This document shows, one piece after another, positions 54,801-64,000 of a stretch of 64,000 nucleotides of DNA. The position numbers and the translations under genes were made by a program. The stretch covers positions 146,713 through 210,712 of the forward strand of contig MU657220.1 of NCBI GenBank assembly GCA_026770575.1, given 5' to 3'. This DNA comes from Pelagophyceae sp. CCMP2097. Lineage: Eukaryota > Sar > Pelagophyceae. The notes below the pieces were generated by a model. It did not search any database. It was not told where the DNA came from and saw nothing but the letters and a program-made list of their open reading frames with translations. How positions within the stretch are numbered: the stretch's first letter is position 1; every line of letters begins with the position of its first letter.

Positions 54801-57800
54801 CGAGAAGGCAACTTTAGACGACGCCGTCTCGGCGGCGCCTCGAGAGAGCCCCTCGAGAGGCCCCCTGTGTGTGTGTTTATTTGCCCTCGAATTGGCCCCT
54901 CGAGGCTGCGCTTCCAGACAGGGGCGTTCAGACGGCCCCTCTTCGACCTTTGAGACGGACCCTTGAGACGGCATCTCGAGAAGGCGCCTCGAGACGGCGC
55001 CTCAAGACGGCGCCTCGAGAAAGCCCCTCGAGAAGGCCCCTCGAAAAGGGCCCTTGCGAGGTTCCTCGTACCGGCCCGTTTATGGTGCCTCTCCGTAGAC
55101 TCTGAGACGGTCCCGAGGACGGCGGCCCTGGTATGGGGCCGTCGACGGGACCGTCGACGGGGCACCTCGCACGGTCCTCGACGGTTCCTTTCGACGCTAC
55201 CTCTCGGGTCCTTGAAAAGCTCTACTGACAAGCCCCTACAACGCCTCTTTGGCGGTCACTTGCCCGTTCTCTGCGCGGTTGCTTGCAAGGCCTCTTTCAA
55301 GGATCCTTGACGAGCCGGACGGGCCCCTGCAGAGGCCTCTTTAGCGGTCACTTACAAGGCTTCTGCGCGGTCGCTTGCGAGGCCTCTTGGACGGCCCCTT
55401 GAAGAGCTCCAGGCAGGCCCCATGCAGCGGCTCTTTTGCGGCCACTTACTAGACGTTTGCACGCTCGCTTGCACGACCTCTTTTGAGGGCCCGCCCGAGC
55501 GACCGTCCGAGGGCACGGGGTCCCCGTGTGGCGGCGCACCGCAGGCCCACTTAGGTTCCAGGCGCACTTGATGCCCCTGCTGCAGAGGCTCTTCGAGCGC
55601 TGTACGCAGAATGTTCAGAAACGGTCGACGGAGTGGACCCCGTTGGATTTGTCGAATGCGTGCTGGGGCGCCTCGCGCATCGGTCGAGCGAAAGCGCCGA
55701 TTCTTTTCGAGTTTCAAGCGAATATCATGATGAACGCCATCGCCCGAATCTCGCTCCAAAAGTTCGAGCCCAACGACTCTTTCAAGCTCGGCGGCGCGCC
55801 GGCGGAGATTGCCGAGGGAGGCGCGACGGCGCTCATCTCCATGGACATGCCCAAAAAGGTCATGCCATGAAATGGCATATCAAAATGTCCCAGAGGACCT
55901 TTTAGGTCGAACTCTTCGACGCTCAAATGCTCACAAGAGCCGCCTGGGCCTACGCCACCGCAGGTCTGTCCGTCCTTCGAAAACGCCTCAACGCAGCCAG
56001 GAGGAACCTCCAAGAGGAAACCACTCGAGGAAAGGACTCTACAAGCTGCAATAGGCATCGCCTCCCCCGTCTTCGTCGAACACGTCGGCTGGGAGGTCAT
56101 AAAAAGGGCAGACGAGTTCACCGGACCCCAGCTGGCCGACGTTGCGTGGGCGTTTTCACAGACGTTTGCCAACCGCCGCGTCCGTGGAACGTTGGAAAAC
56201 CCGAACGTTGGAAACCCAAAGGTCACAAAAACCTCTAGCACTACGATTCCGAGCTCTTCGACGTCATCGCCCTCGAGGCGACGCGCAAGGCGAATCAGTG
56301 CGGCGCGGGCGACCTCGGTAATTTAGCTTGGGCGTTCGCGGCCGCCGGGCACCCCGCGCCGGCGCTGTTCGACGCGGCGGGGAACCCGCGTCGAGGGCGG
56401 CACACCCGGTGCAGACGTGCGGATCCGAGGCGGCGCCGGGGCTCGTCGGACCGGAGTCGTGCTTTCAGCTTTTCGATGCATTTCGTCGCTGACCACACGC
56501 AAGCCGTGCATTTCGTTGCTGACCAGACGCAGCGGCGTTAGGTGGCCCGCCAAGCCGTCGAGAAGATCGCCGACTTTGACCCCACCCAGCTCGCCACGCT
56601 CGTCTGCCGCCGCGTCAAAGGCAAACGCGCATCGACCAGAGCCGCGGGAAGCACAATGCTGCGCAGCTTTGTGCATCGGGGGGGAGACGGAGCCGCCTTG
56701 CTGGCTCGTCGGCTCCGGCTCAAAGGTCCGTGGGGCCCCATCCGGGCGACGGAATCGCAGCGGTCTGTGGAGTGCAAGAGACGGCCAGACGGGGGCCGGA
56801 GACGGTCCGACGGGGGCCGTCGACTGTCCCGAGACGGCCCATCGACGGCCCCTCGACGGCCCCTCGCGTCCTGTGCGGCACCTGGACGGTCCGATGCGAT
56901 TTCTCGATGTCCGAGACAGCGTCGACGGTCCCATACACAGACCGTCCTACAGGGACGCTCTACGGTCCTACAGGGACGCTCTACGGTCCGTCGACGGACT
57001 TGAGACGGGCACTTCGTCGGTCCCATGCAACCCCTACGGTCCGACAGGCGCCGAAGACGGTCCGATGCGGCTCCTCGACGGCCTCATGCACAGTCAGTCT
57101 GTATGGACGCTCTACGGTCCAGTATAGACCTCTACGGTCCTGAACAGATCCGAGGCGGACCCAGGCCTCTACGGCCTGGTGGGGACCTCGACGGTCTTCT
57201 CTGGTCCCTCGACGGTCCGATGCGGCCCTTGGACGGTCCCATACAGAGACCGTCCTCCATGGATCCTCTACGGTCCTATGAGGCGGTCCTTGACGAACCC
57301 GTGACAGCCCCAGGCGCCCCTCTTGGTCTCTTGGTGGGTTGACGGTCCGTCTTTCAATGGTCTATATGCGGCCCTTCGACGGTCCCATACAGGGACAGCC
57401 CTATAAGGACCCTCTACGGTCCTCTGCGGACCTCTACGGTCGTTGACGGACCCGAGACGGACCCATGCGCCCGCCTACGGTCCTTGACGGACCCACGGTC
57501 TTACGGGGGGTCCGATGCGGCCTCTCGATGTTCCTCCATGGCCCCTTGACGGCCCCATTCAGGGACGGCCCTACAGGGGCCCTTGTACAGTCCGACGAGG
57601 ACCTCTTCAGTCCTGAACAGATCTGAGACGGCCCCAGGTGCCACCTGCGGCCTTGACGGATGGGGCCCATCGAAGGTCCGAGGCGGGCCCTCGATAGTCG
57701 CATGCACAGAGAGCCTACAGGGACCCTCTACGGCGGTCCCCATGGTCCAACGGGGGCTTCGAAGGTCCGACGCGGCCCCTCGACGATCCCTAGACGGCCC

Positions 57801-60800
57801 CCGGACGGTCGCATGCGGCACCTCGACGGTCCTATGCGCCCCCCCTCCGACAGTCTTATACACCCCTTTTGTCGGACGGGGGCCTCGGCAGCCCTCGACA
57901 ATCCGATGCGGTCCCCGAACGGCCCTCTCCGGCCCCTCGACGGCTCGATGCGGCCCGATGCGGCCCATCGACGGCCCGATGCGGCCCCTCGACGGTCTGA
58001 TGCACAGAGAGCCCTACAGGGACTCTTTACGGTCCTCTACGGTCCTCTACGGACCTGGGCAGTGGCCGAGACGGACCCTTCCTCGGTCCCACGCGCCACC
58101 CACGGTCCGACGGGGGGCTCGGCAGTCTGTGCAACCCCCTCGACGGTTTCATATTTCTAGAGGGACCCTCTACAGACATCTACGGTCCTTGACGGACCGG
58201 AGACGGACCCGCGCCACCCATGGTCCGAGGGGGAACTCGACGGTCCTCTCCGGCTCCTCGACGGTCCTCTCCGGCCCTTCGACGGTCATATGTACGGACG
58301 GCCCTACAGGGACCCTCTACGGTCCTCATTGGACCGGAGACGGACCCTCCGTCGGTCCCAGGCGGCCCCGACGGTCTGGTGGGGGCCTCAACGGTCCTGT
58401 GCAGCTCCTGAGCGGTCCGAAGCGGCCCCTCGACGGTCCGAAGCGGCCCGTTGACGGTCCCATGCATGGGCAGCCCTACAGGGACCCTCTTAGGTCTTCT
58501 GCGGAGCTCTACGGTCGTTGACGGACCCGAGACGGACCCGAGACGAATCCACACGGTCTGGTTGGAGCCTCGACGGTCCTCTCCAACCCCTCGACGGTCC
58601 GACGCGCCAGGACCTTAAACGGGTTCGGGGTTGCCCTTCAACCCGCGGGTCGGGTTTGCCGGGTTTGCGCGTTTTGGCCGACCCGTCGACCCGCGGGTCT
58701 AGCCGTGGTCCGAACCCGAACCCGCCCCGAGAAGACGGGTTTGGTCGCTCGGCGAACCCGCGACCCGAGGGTTCGGCACAAATTGAAAACCCGAAAACAT
58801 CGTCCCTGCTCGCCACCAAGTGTTCGACAGTACGGGCCCCTGCAACGCCTCTTTAGCGGCCACTTGCCCGGTCTCTGCACGGTCACTTACAAGGCCTCTT
58901 GGGCGGCCTCTTTTAAGGGCCCTTGATGAGCCCTCCGGACGGGCACCTGCAAAAGCCTCTTTTGTGGCCACTTGCACGGCCCCTGTGCGGTCGCTTGCAA
59001 GGACTCTAAGGGCCCTAGCAAGTCCTCACGCAGGGTTCCTTGCAAGAGACTGGGCCGCCGCGGCGACTCCGAGCGACCGTCCGAGCGACCGTCTGAGCGA
59101 CCGTCCGGGCGACCGTCCGAGCGACCGTCCGAGGATCCGTCCAGGGGACGTCGCAGAGGGGCCGCAGTCGAGGGGCCGACAGCCGAGTGACCGTCCAAGG
59201 GACCGTCGAGGGGCCACCAATCAAAGCGATTGTCACAGAAGGCCCATCGAGGGACCGTCAAAGGAACTGTCCAAAGGAATTGTCAAAAGGACCGCCCAAG
59301 CGACCATCCGAGAGACCGTCAGAGCCTTTTGAGGGGCCGTCTCAAGGCGCCGTTTCGAATGGCCGTCGAAAAAAACGTCTCGTGGGTCCGTTTCGAGGGG
59401 CCGTCTCAAGACGCCGTCTCGAGAAGCCGTCTCGAAGGGCCTTTTCGAATGGCCGTCTCCAGGGACCGTCTCGAGGGACCGGAGAGAGGAGACTTCTCGA
59501 GGCGCCATTTCGAGAGCCCTTCTCGAGGAGCCGTTTCGAAGGGCCGTCTTAAAGCGCCGTTTCGAATGGCCGTCTCCAGGGGCCGTCTCAAGGCGCCGTT
59601 TCGAGTGGCAGTCTCGAGGCACCGTCTCCAGGGGCCGTCCCAAGGCGCCTTTTCGAGTGGCCGTCTCAAAGGGCCGTCTCGAGAGGTCGTCTCCAGGGAC
59701 CGTCTTGAAGGGGCCGTCTCGAGGGGCCGTCTCGGGGAGTCGGAGGTAGGAGCAGCAACGGGTTCGGGTTTGCCCCCAACCCGCGGGTCGGGTTTGCCGG
59801 GTTTGCGCGATTTAGCCGACCCGTCTTTGAGCCGTTTTGGCCGTGGCCCGAACCCGAAGCCGACCCTTCGAAGACGGGTTTGGTCGCTCGACAAACCCGC
59901 GAGGTCCCCGAGGGTGCGGCACAAATTGAAAGCCCGACCAGAATACACCGTCCATTCACCTGCGACGCACAACGCCGACGGCGCACAACGCCGACGACGC
60001 AACTTAGGCCCGCACTTTCTCCAACGCCGGCGCGACAACGCCGCCCTGCCGGGCTCTCTTCGAGGCGATTGCGAGGGAGACGGTGAAGAATATAGAGAAG
60101 TTTAGCCCTCGTTTAATGGCAATGTCCGGGCAAGCCTTGGCCGATGCAAATCAACCCGCCCCAGCCCTCTTCAAATGCCTCGCCCAAGAGTCCCGGACGC
60201 GCCTTTCCGATTTCACGATTCCGGATTTAGCCAATTTGGCGAGGGCCTTTGCCACTGCAAACGTCAAAGCGCCGGCCCTCTTTGAGATGATGGCGCAGCA
60301 AGGTACGTCAAAGATTACCGCCTTCGAGGCCCAATCCTTGGCGGACATGTCCTGGGCCTTCGCCACGCTGGACTGCCTCGACGGGCCTCTCTTCATCTGT
60401 ATCGCCCTCGAAGCCGAAGAAAAGGTCGGATCCTTTACGGCCCAGAACCTGTCCAACACCGTCTGGGCATTTGCCACCGTGGGATTGGAAGCGCCGGATC
60501 TGTTCAAGGCCGTGGCGGCGGAGTGCCTCACGTTGGAGGTTTTAGAGTCGTTTGATGCGAAAGCTCTCTCTTTGACCGCGTGGGCCTTCGCCACGGCGAG
60601 GATAGAAGCGCCTTTACTCTTTGAAGCCGTTGCCACGCAGGCTTTAAAGCAACTCCAAAACTTTACGCCCGAGGCGCTGTCGCACACGGCTTGGGCCTTT
60701 TCTACAATGCAAGTCAAGGCGCCCGAATTATTTAAAGCCGTCGAGATGGAGTCCGTTCGGAAGATTTCAACGTTCCATTCGCAGCACGTGACGAACATTG

Positions 60801-61354
60801 CCTGGGCCTTTGCAAAGGCCGACTTTCAAGCGCCGTCGTTGTTTGAGGCGGTGGAAAGGCGCGCTGTTGGCACTTTGAAGTACTTTCCGCCGGCGCACTT
60901 GGCCACCTTGATCAAAGCCTTCTCCACCGCGCGCTTCAAAGCCCCGGACCTCTTCCGCGCCGTCTCGAAGGAGACGGTGGGGAAGGTGGCGCTGTTTCAT
61001 CCGACGGCGTTGTCGGGTTTGGCGTGGGCGTACGCAGACGCTGGACTGGCGGAAGATGGGCTCTTCAAGGCCATTTCAAGAGAAGCAGTCAAGAAGATGG
61101 CCATGTTCGAAGCATCCGACTTGTGCGAGCTCGCCTGGGCCTGTGCTCTCGCTCAGTGGCGCGACTTGGAGCTGATCAGGGCCCTGGAGAAAGCGCTGTT
61201 GGACGGCGGCATCTCAGACTGCGCACCCGCACGATTGCAGACGTTGGTGCACGCTTTTGCCACGCTGCAATTCGATTCCCCGGCGCTCTTCCGCGACTTG
61301 GGCGGCGCGGCTGTTGCGGCGATGGACGACTTTGACTCTAAGACAAGAGCTTGA
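48834..61354 (+). CDS. RRM + OPR-like repeat RNA-binding protein 3 (9 exons, ~845 aa)
   Basis: Exons: 48834-48997, 49155-49407, 50078-50173, 55562-55858, 55906-55963, 56055-56179, 56239-56376, 56542-56601, 60008-61354 (TGA); 2538 nt, all phases join. Presequence MLLASLPRRFVASPLLVSPR. The RRM is split at the same place as in paralogue 1 (EEDIREA joined to FSRACAVKRVKISKD, then SRGFAYVSV). The linker exon 50078-50173 (VLVIYKHERDFFEAAHYGMA) aligns without gaps to the linkers of the other two. Then about 15 OPR-like repeats (LADVAWAFSQ, LGNLAWAFAAAG, NTVWAFATVG, HTAWAFSTMQ). Introns of 5,388 and 3,406 bp are almost entirely repeat; others are as short as 47 bp (55859-55905). Introns 49408-50077 (donor GCGCAA) and 56377-56541 (donor GCGGGG) appear to be GC-AG. 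The largest exon, 60008-61354, alone encodes most of the repeats. Confidence 0.85.
49480..50020. repeat. Degenerate GGACCC/GGGTCC-rich tract, intron 2 of the third RRM-OPR gene
   Basis: Units such as CTCGACGGACCC, GGGTCCTGAACC and GGACCCTCGGCGG; a diverged mixture of family D and GGGTCC-type sequence. No coding signal. Confidence 0.55.
50230..51410. repeat. Family C/D tract followed by 14-bp family B minisatellite
   Basis: About 50260-50700 carries CGAGACGGTCCCT and CGACGGTCCCTC units. About 50740-51410 carries the 14-bp GGGACCTTGTCACG unit on the plus strand, giving ORFs of the GPCHGDLVTGTLS type. Both are in intron 3 (50174-55561). Confidence 0.85.
51432..54463. mobile_element. 3-kb block bounded by inverted GAGCCGCCGCG ends
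   Basis: The left edge is GAGCCGCCGCGTGAGA (51432). The right edge is ...TCTCATCGCGGCGGCTC (54463), whose reverse complement is GAGCCGCCGCGATGAGA. Each edge is followed inward by GATCC(C/T)ATA(T/C)GGG palindromes. Inside: family A (about 51500-52270), family D (52270-53060), family C (53060-53640), A-type (53720-54360) and two CCCGAA-element copies (about 53195-53295, 53905-54115). Larger than the similar blocks at 6981 and 27773. Whether it moves as a unit is unknown. Confidence 0.45.
54470..55550. repeat. Repeat tracts, family C then A-type
   Basis: About 54480-55060 has GGGGCCGTCTCGA and CCTCGAGAAGGCG units (13 bp). About 55190-55500 has CACTTGCCCGG, CGGTCGCTTGCAAGGCC and AGGCCTCTTT units shared with 4250-4440, 54590-54700 and 58840-59010. 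End of intron 3 of the third RRM-OPR gene. Confidence 0.75.
56720..58600. repeat. Long family D tract (CGACGGTCC / GATGCGGCCCCT units)
   Basis: About 1.9 kb of units such as CCTCGACGGTCCGATGCGG, CTACGGTCCT and CAGGGACCCTCTACGGTC. A larger ~330-bp periodicity is suggested by recurring CCTACAGGGAC...CTCTACGGTCC blocks near 56950, 57400, 57560, 57720, 58015, 58305 and 58475. Fills the first half of intron 8 (56602-60007). Open frames here are artefacts. Confidence 0.75.
58610..59950. repeat. Two CCCGAA-element copies around A, D and C tracts
   Basis: CCCGAA-element copies at about 58610-58800 and 59755-59950 lie in the same orientation, with the shared blocks GGGTTTGCCGGGTTTGCGCG, AAGACGGGTTTGGTCGCTCG and GGCACAAATTGAAA. 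Between them are A-type (58840-59060), D-type (59060-59330, GCGACCGTCCGA) and C-type (59330-59750, GGCCGTCTCGAGG, 13 bp) tracts. End of intron 8 of the third RRM-OPR gene. Confidence 0.75.
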
Positions 61355-61379
61355 AATCGGCGTCTTTTTCGGTTTGGAA

Positions 61380-62840
61380 ACCCCGCAAGCGGCTTGCCGA
61401 GCGCCCTTGTCATTCACATGTGCGCAGCCTCGGCGAACGCGCGGACTGCCCTTTGACTGCCCTTTGACTGCCCAAGACGCCCCTCGTGCGGTCCACGCAA
61501 CGGGCCATTCGAGGCGGCCTTGCGGGACGGTCCCTCGAACGGTCCCTCGAGCCGGCCCTCTCGGCGGTCCCCCGAGACGGTCTTGCCAGTCGGCCCCTCG
61601 AGACGGTCTTGCCAGTCGGTCCCTCGAGACGGTTTTCCGAGACGGTCTTCCGAGACGGTCTCCCGAGACGGTCTCCCGAGACGGTCTCCCGAGACGGGTC
61701 TCCCTTGAAGGTCTTCCGAGACGATGTTCCGAGACGGTCCCTCGTACGGTGCTTCAAGGCTGTCCTCTCGACGGCCTCTCGACACGGGCGCTCTACAAGG
61801 TCCCTCGAACTGTCCATGGAACGGTCCCTCGAGACAAACCTCTCATGGCGACCCCTCGAGACTGGCACTATGTCCCTCTCAGGACCCTCGTACGATCATC
61901 ACACAACTCTCGACGGCCCCGCGAGACGGTCTTTCGAGACGGTTCCTCGTACGGCCCCTCGGCGCTCCCTCTAGAGACGGTCTTGCCAGATGGTCCCTCG
62001 AGACGATTCTATGAGGCACTCTTTCGAGAGGGTCATTTGAGACGGTCTTCCGAGACGGGTTTCCGAGACGGTCTTCCGAGACGGCCCCGCGTACGGTCCA
62101 TCAAACGACCCCTCGAGACGGTCTTGCCAGACGGACCTTCGAGACGATTCCTTGAGACAGGTTTCCGAGACAGTCTTTTTAGACGGTCTCCCTAGACGGT
62201 CCATCACAGCTCTCGACGGCCCCTCGAGACGGTCTTTGTAGACTGTCCCTCGTACGGCCCCGCATACCGTCCCTCGGCGCCCCCCCTCGAGGCCGTCTTG
62301 CCAGACGGAACCTCGAGACGATTCCTTGAGACGGGTTTCCGAGATGGTCTTCCTAGAAGGTCTTCCCTAAGCGGCTTTCCTAGACGCTCCCTCGTACGGT
62401 CCATCCAACGACCCCTCGAGACGGCCTTTCGAAACGGTCCCTCGAAGTTCCCTCGTACGGTCTCTCGAAGGGTCCATCGTACGGCCCCTTTGAGTCTGTC
62501 TTTCTGGACGGCTGCTCGTACGATCCACGGAACGGTCCCTCGGGGTGACCTTCCTTGACTGTCCCGAGGGACGGCCCCTCGACGGTCCTTTGAGGCGACC
62601 CTCTCGCCGGCCCCTCGATACGGTCCTGCCAGACGGTCCCTCGAGACGGTTCCTCGAGACGGTTCCTCGAGACGGTTCCTCGAGACGGTCTTCCTTGACG
62701 GTCCCTCGTACACTCCCTCAAACGGTTCCACTCGGCGGCCCCTCGAGGCGGTCTCCTAGACTGTCCCTCGTACGGCCCCTCTGCCGGCCCACGAAACGGC
62801 CCCTCGAGACGCCTTTCCGAGACGGCGGCACGGCTTTCTT
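61380..62840. repeat. Family C array (13-bp CGAGACGGTCTTC units) downstream of the third RRM-OPR gene
   Basis: Best preserved at about 61625-61690, where CGAGACGGTCTTC/CGAGACGGTCTCC repeats almost perfectly at 13 bp. The rest is diverged (CCTCGTACGGTCC variants). No gene seen. Confidence 0.8.
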
Positions 62841-62848
62841 ACAGCGGG

Positions 62849-62886
62849 CGACGGTAGCGACGGTAGCGACGGTAGCGACGGTAGCG
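62849..62886. repeat. 9-bp tandem repeat (CGACGGTAG x 4)
   Basis: Four consecutive copies of CGACGGTAG, between the family C array and the family B array. Confidence 0.9.
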
Positions 62887-62979
62887 TAGAGATGATTTTC
62901 GGAGCGCGGTATCGTAGAGGTCCTGCTCGGAAAACGGCATCGAAGAGGACCTGGGTGCCAGCCAGCCGGTCGAGGCCGT

Positions 62980-63520
62980 TCACAGCGACCCTGTCACGGC
63001 GACCCTGTCACGGCGACCATGTCACGGGGACCCTGTCACGGGGATCTTGTCAAAGCGACCTTGTCATGGGATCCTGTTCACAGGGACCTTGTCATAGGGA
63101 CCTTTGTCACACCTTGTCGTGGATGCCGTCTCATAGGTACCTTGTCACGGGGACCTTGTCACGGGGAACTTGTCACAGGATCCTTGCCACGGGACCTTGT
63201 CACAGGGAACTTGTCACAGGGACCTTGTCACAGGGACCTTTGCCACCGGGACCTTGCCACATGCACCTTGCCACGGGTCCTGGCCACAGGAACCTTGTCA
63301 CAGCGACCTTCGCGGGAACCCTGTCACAGGGACGTTACCGCAGGGACGTTGTAACGGGCCGTTGTCACAGCGACGTTGCCATAGGGACCTCGTCGCCGCG
63401 ACCTTGTCGCGGGGACCTCGCACGGAGTCCTGAACAGGGAGTCCTGAACAGGGGAACCTTGTCATAGGGATTTTGTCACGGGGATTTTGTCATAGGGACG
63501 TTCTTTTGCCACGAGGACGT
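62980..63520. repeat. 14-bp family B minisatellite (GGGACCTTGTCACG, plus strand)
   Basis: The same 14-bp unit as at 2990-3830 (inverted there) and 50740-51410. The cleanest run is 63130-63290. Confidence 0.85.
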
Positions 63521-63539
63521 TGCCAGGGGCGTTTCCGGC

Positions 63540-64000
63540 GAGGGATCAGCGCCCTTACAAGGTCCAGGCTCGTCAAACGGGCCTTGACAAGTCCCTCGCA
63601 AAGCCCCTCGTACGGGGGGCACTTTGACGGCCCCTCTCCGCGGCCTCTTACGGCCCTCTCCGCGGCCTCTTACGGGATGCGCTCCCCTCGAACGGGCCCT
63701 TGAAAGGCCTCTGGGTTTCCTGCAAGGCCCTCGGTTCTTCGCACGGGGCCTCTTGCACTGAAAAGGCCTCTGAGCGGGTTCCAAGACCCCTTCTGGGGGA
63801 CCCCTACAAAGCCCCTCGCAAGGCTCCTCGTGCGGGCCCGGAGTCGCATGGACCGTGGGGGACCTCGATTGTACCCGCAAGGCCGTTTGCACGGGTCCTT
63901 TGCCAGGGATGACTTTTCCTGTGGATGACTTTTCCCTGTCGAGCCGCGGGCTCGAAGAGGCGTTTCGAGCAGCGAGGGGCCCGGGGGCTGCTGTGACATT
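63540..64000. repeat. Family A tract, runs to the window end
   Basis: Units such as CCCTTGCAAGGCC, CTCGCACGGGGCC and CTCGTACGGGG follow the family B array, as family A also follows family B at 51.4-52.3 kb. No gene seen. Confidence 0.7.

Noticed and set aside
62980..63520. CRISPR array
   Set aside because: Units are 14-bp direct tandem repeats without unique spacers, in a eukaryotic intron-rich genome.

Overview
The window is nuclear DNA from a GC-rich eukaryote with intron-dense genes. The evidence is a histone H4 gene with a histone-type 3' stem-loop, chromatin and endosome genes (SET, PWWP, WASHC4), and coding frames that only close when short GT-AG or GC-AG introns are removed. The high GC, the MYND-RING-Sel1 proteins and the OPR-like RNA-binding proteins suggest a stramenopile microalga of the pelagophyte (Aureococcus-like) type. 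That placement is inference. The window is not prokaryotic.

Layout. 1-266 (+) is the end of histone H4. 515-10419 (-) is a 9-exon gene for an RRM plus OPR-like repeat protein, with introns of 3.9 and 2.35 kb made of short-period repeats. 10619-11791 (-) encodes a MYND-RING-Sel1 protein. 13412-21954 (-) is a very large SET-domain gene with post-SET, WW and PHD-like modules. 22279-30469 (-) is WASHC4/SWIP in about 17 exons, head-to-head with a second RRM-OPR gene at 30914-32997 (+). 34420-35219 (+) is a probable coiled-coil protein, followed by weakly supported exons. 37329-39539 (-) is a strictosidine-synthase-like/APMAP beta-propeller, divergent from a MYND-RING-Sel1 paralogue at 39920-40963 (+) that carries a nonsense codon. 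41898-43185 (-) is a DUF268 protein. 43747-47629 (-) is a PWWP/Tudor-like/WW protein with a Q/G-rich tail. 47950-48600 holds Sel1 and MYND-RING relics. 48834-61354 (+) is a third RRM-OPR gene, with introns of 5.4 and 3.4 kb made of the same repeats. 61355-64000 is repeat only.

Two things tie the window together. First, three paralogues share one design: a basic N-terminal presequence, an RRM interrupted by an intron at the same place, a conserved linker, and 8 to 18 OPR-like helical repeats. They are probably organelle-targeted RNA-binding factors. Second, the introns and gaps are packed with a superfamily of 11-14 bp repeats that share a G-rich/CC scaffold but carry different core sequences, in a recurring tract order and with recurring boundary motifs. 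Exon boundaries below were read by eye from splice motifs, reading phase and the repeat or homologue register, and need transcript confirmation.
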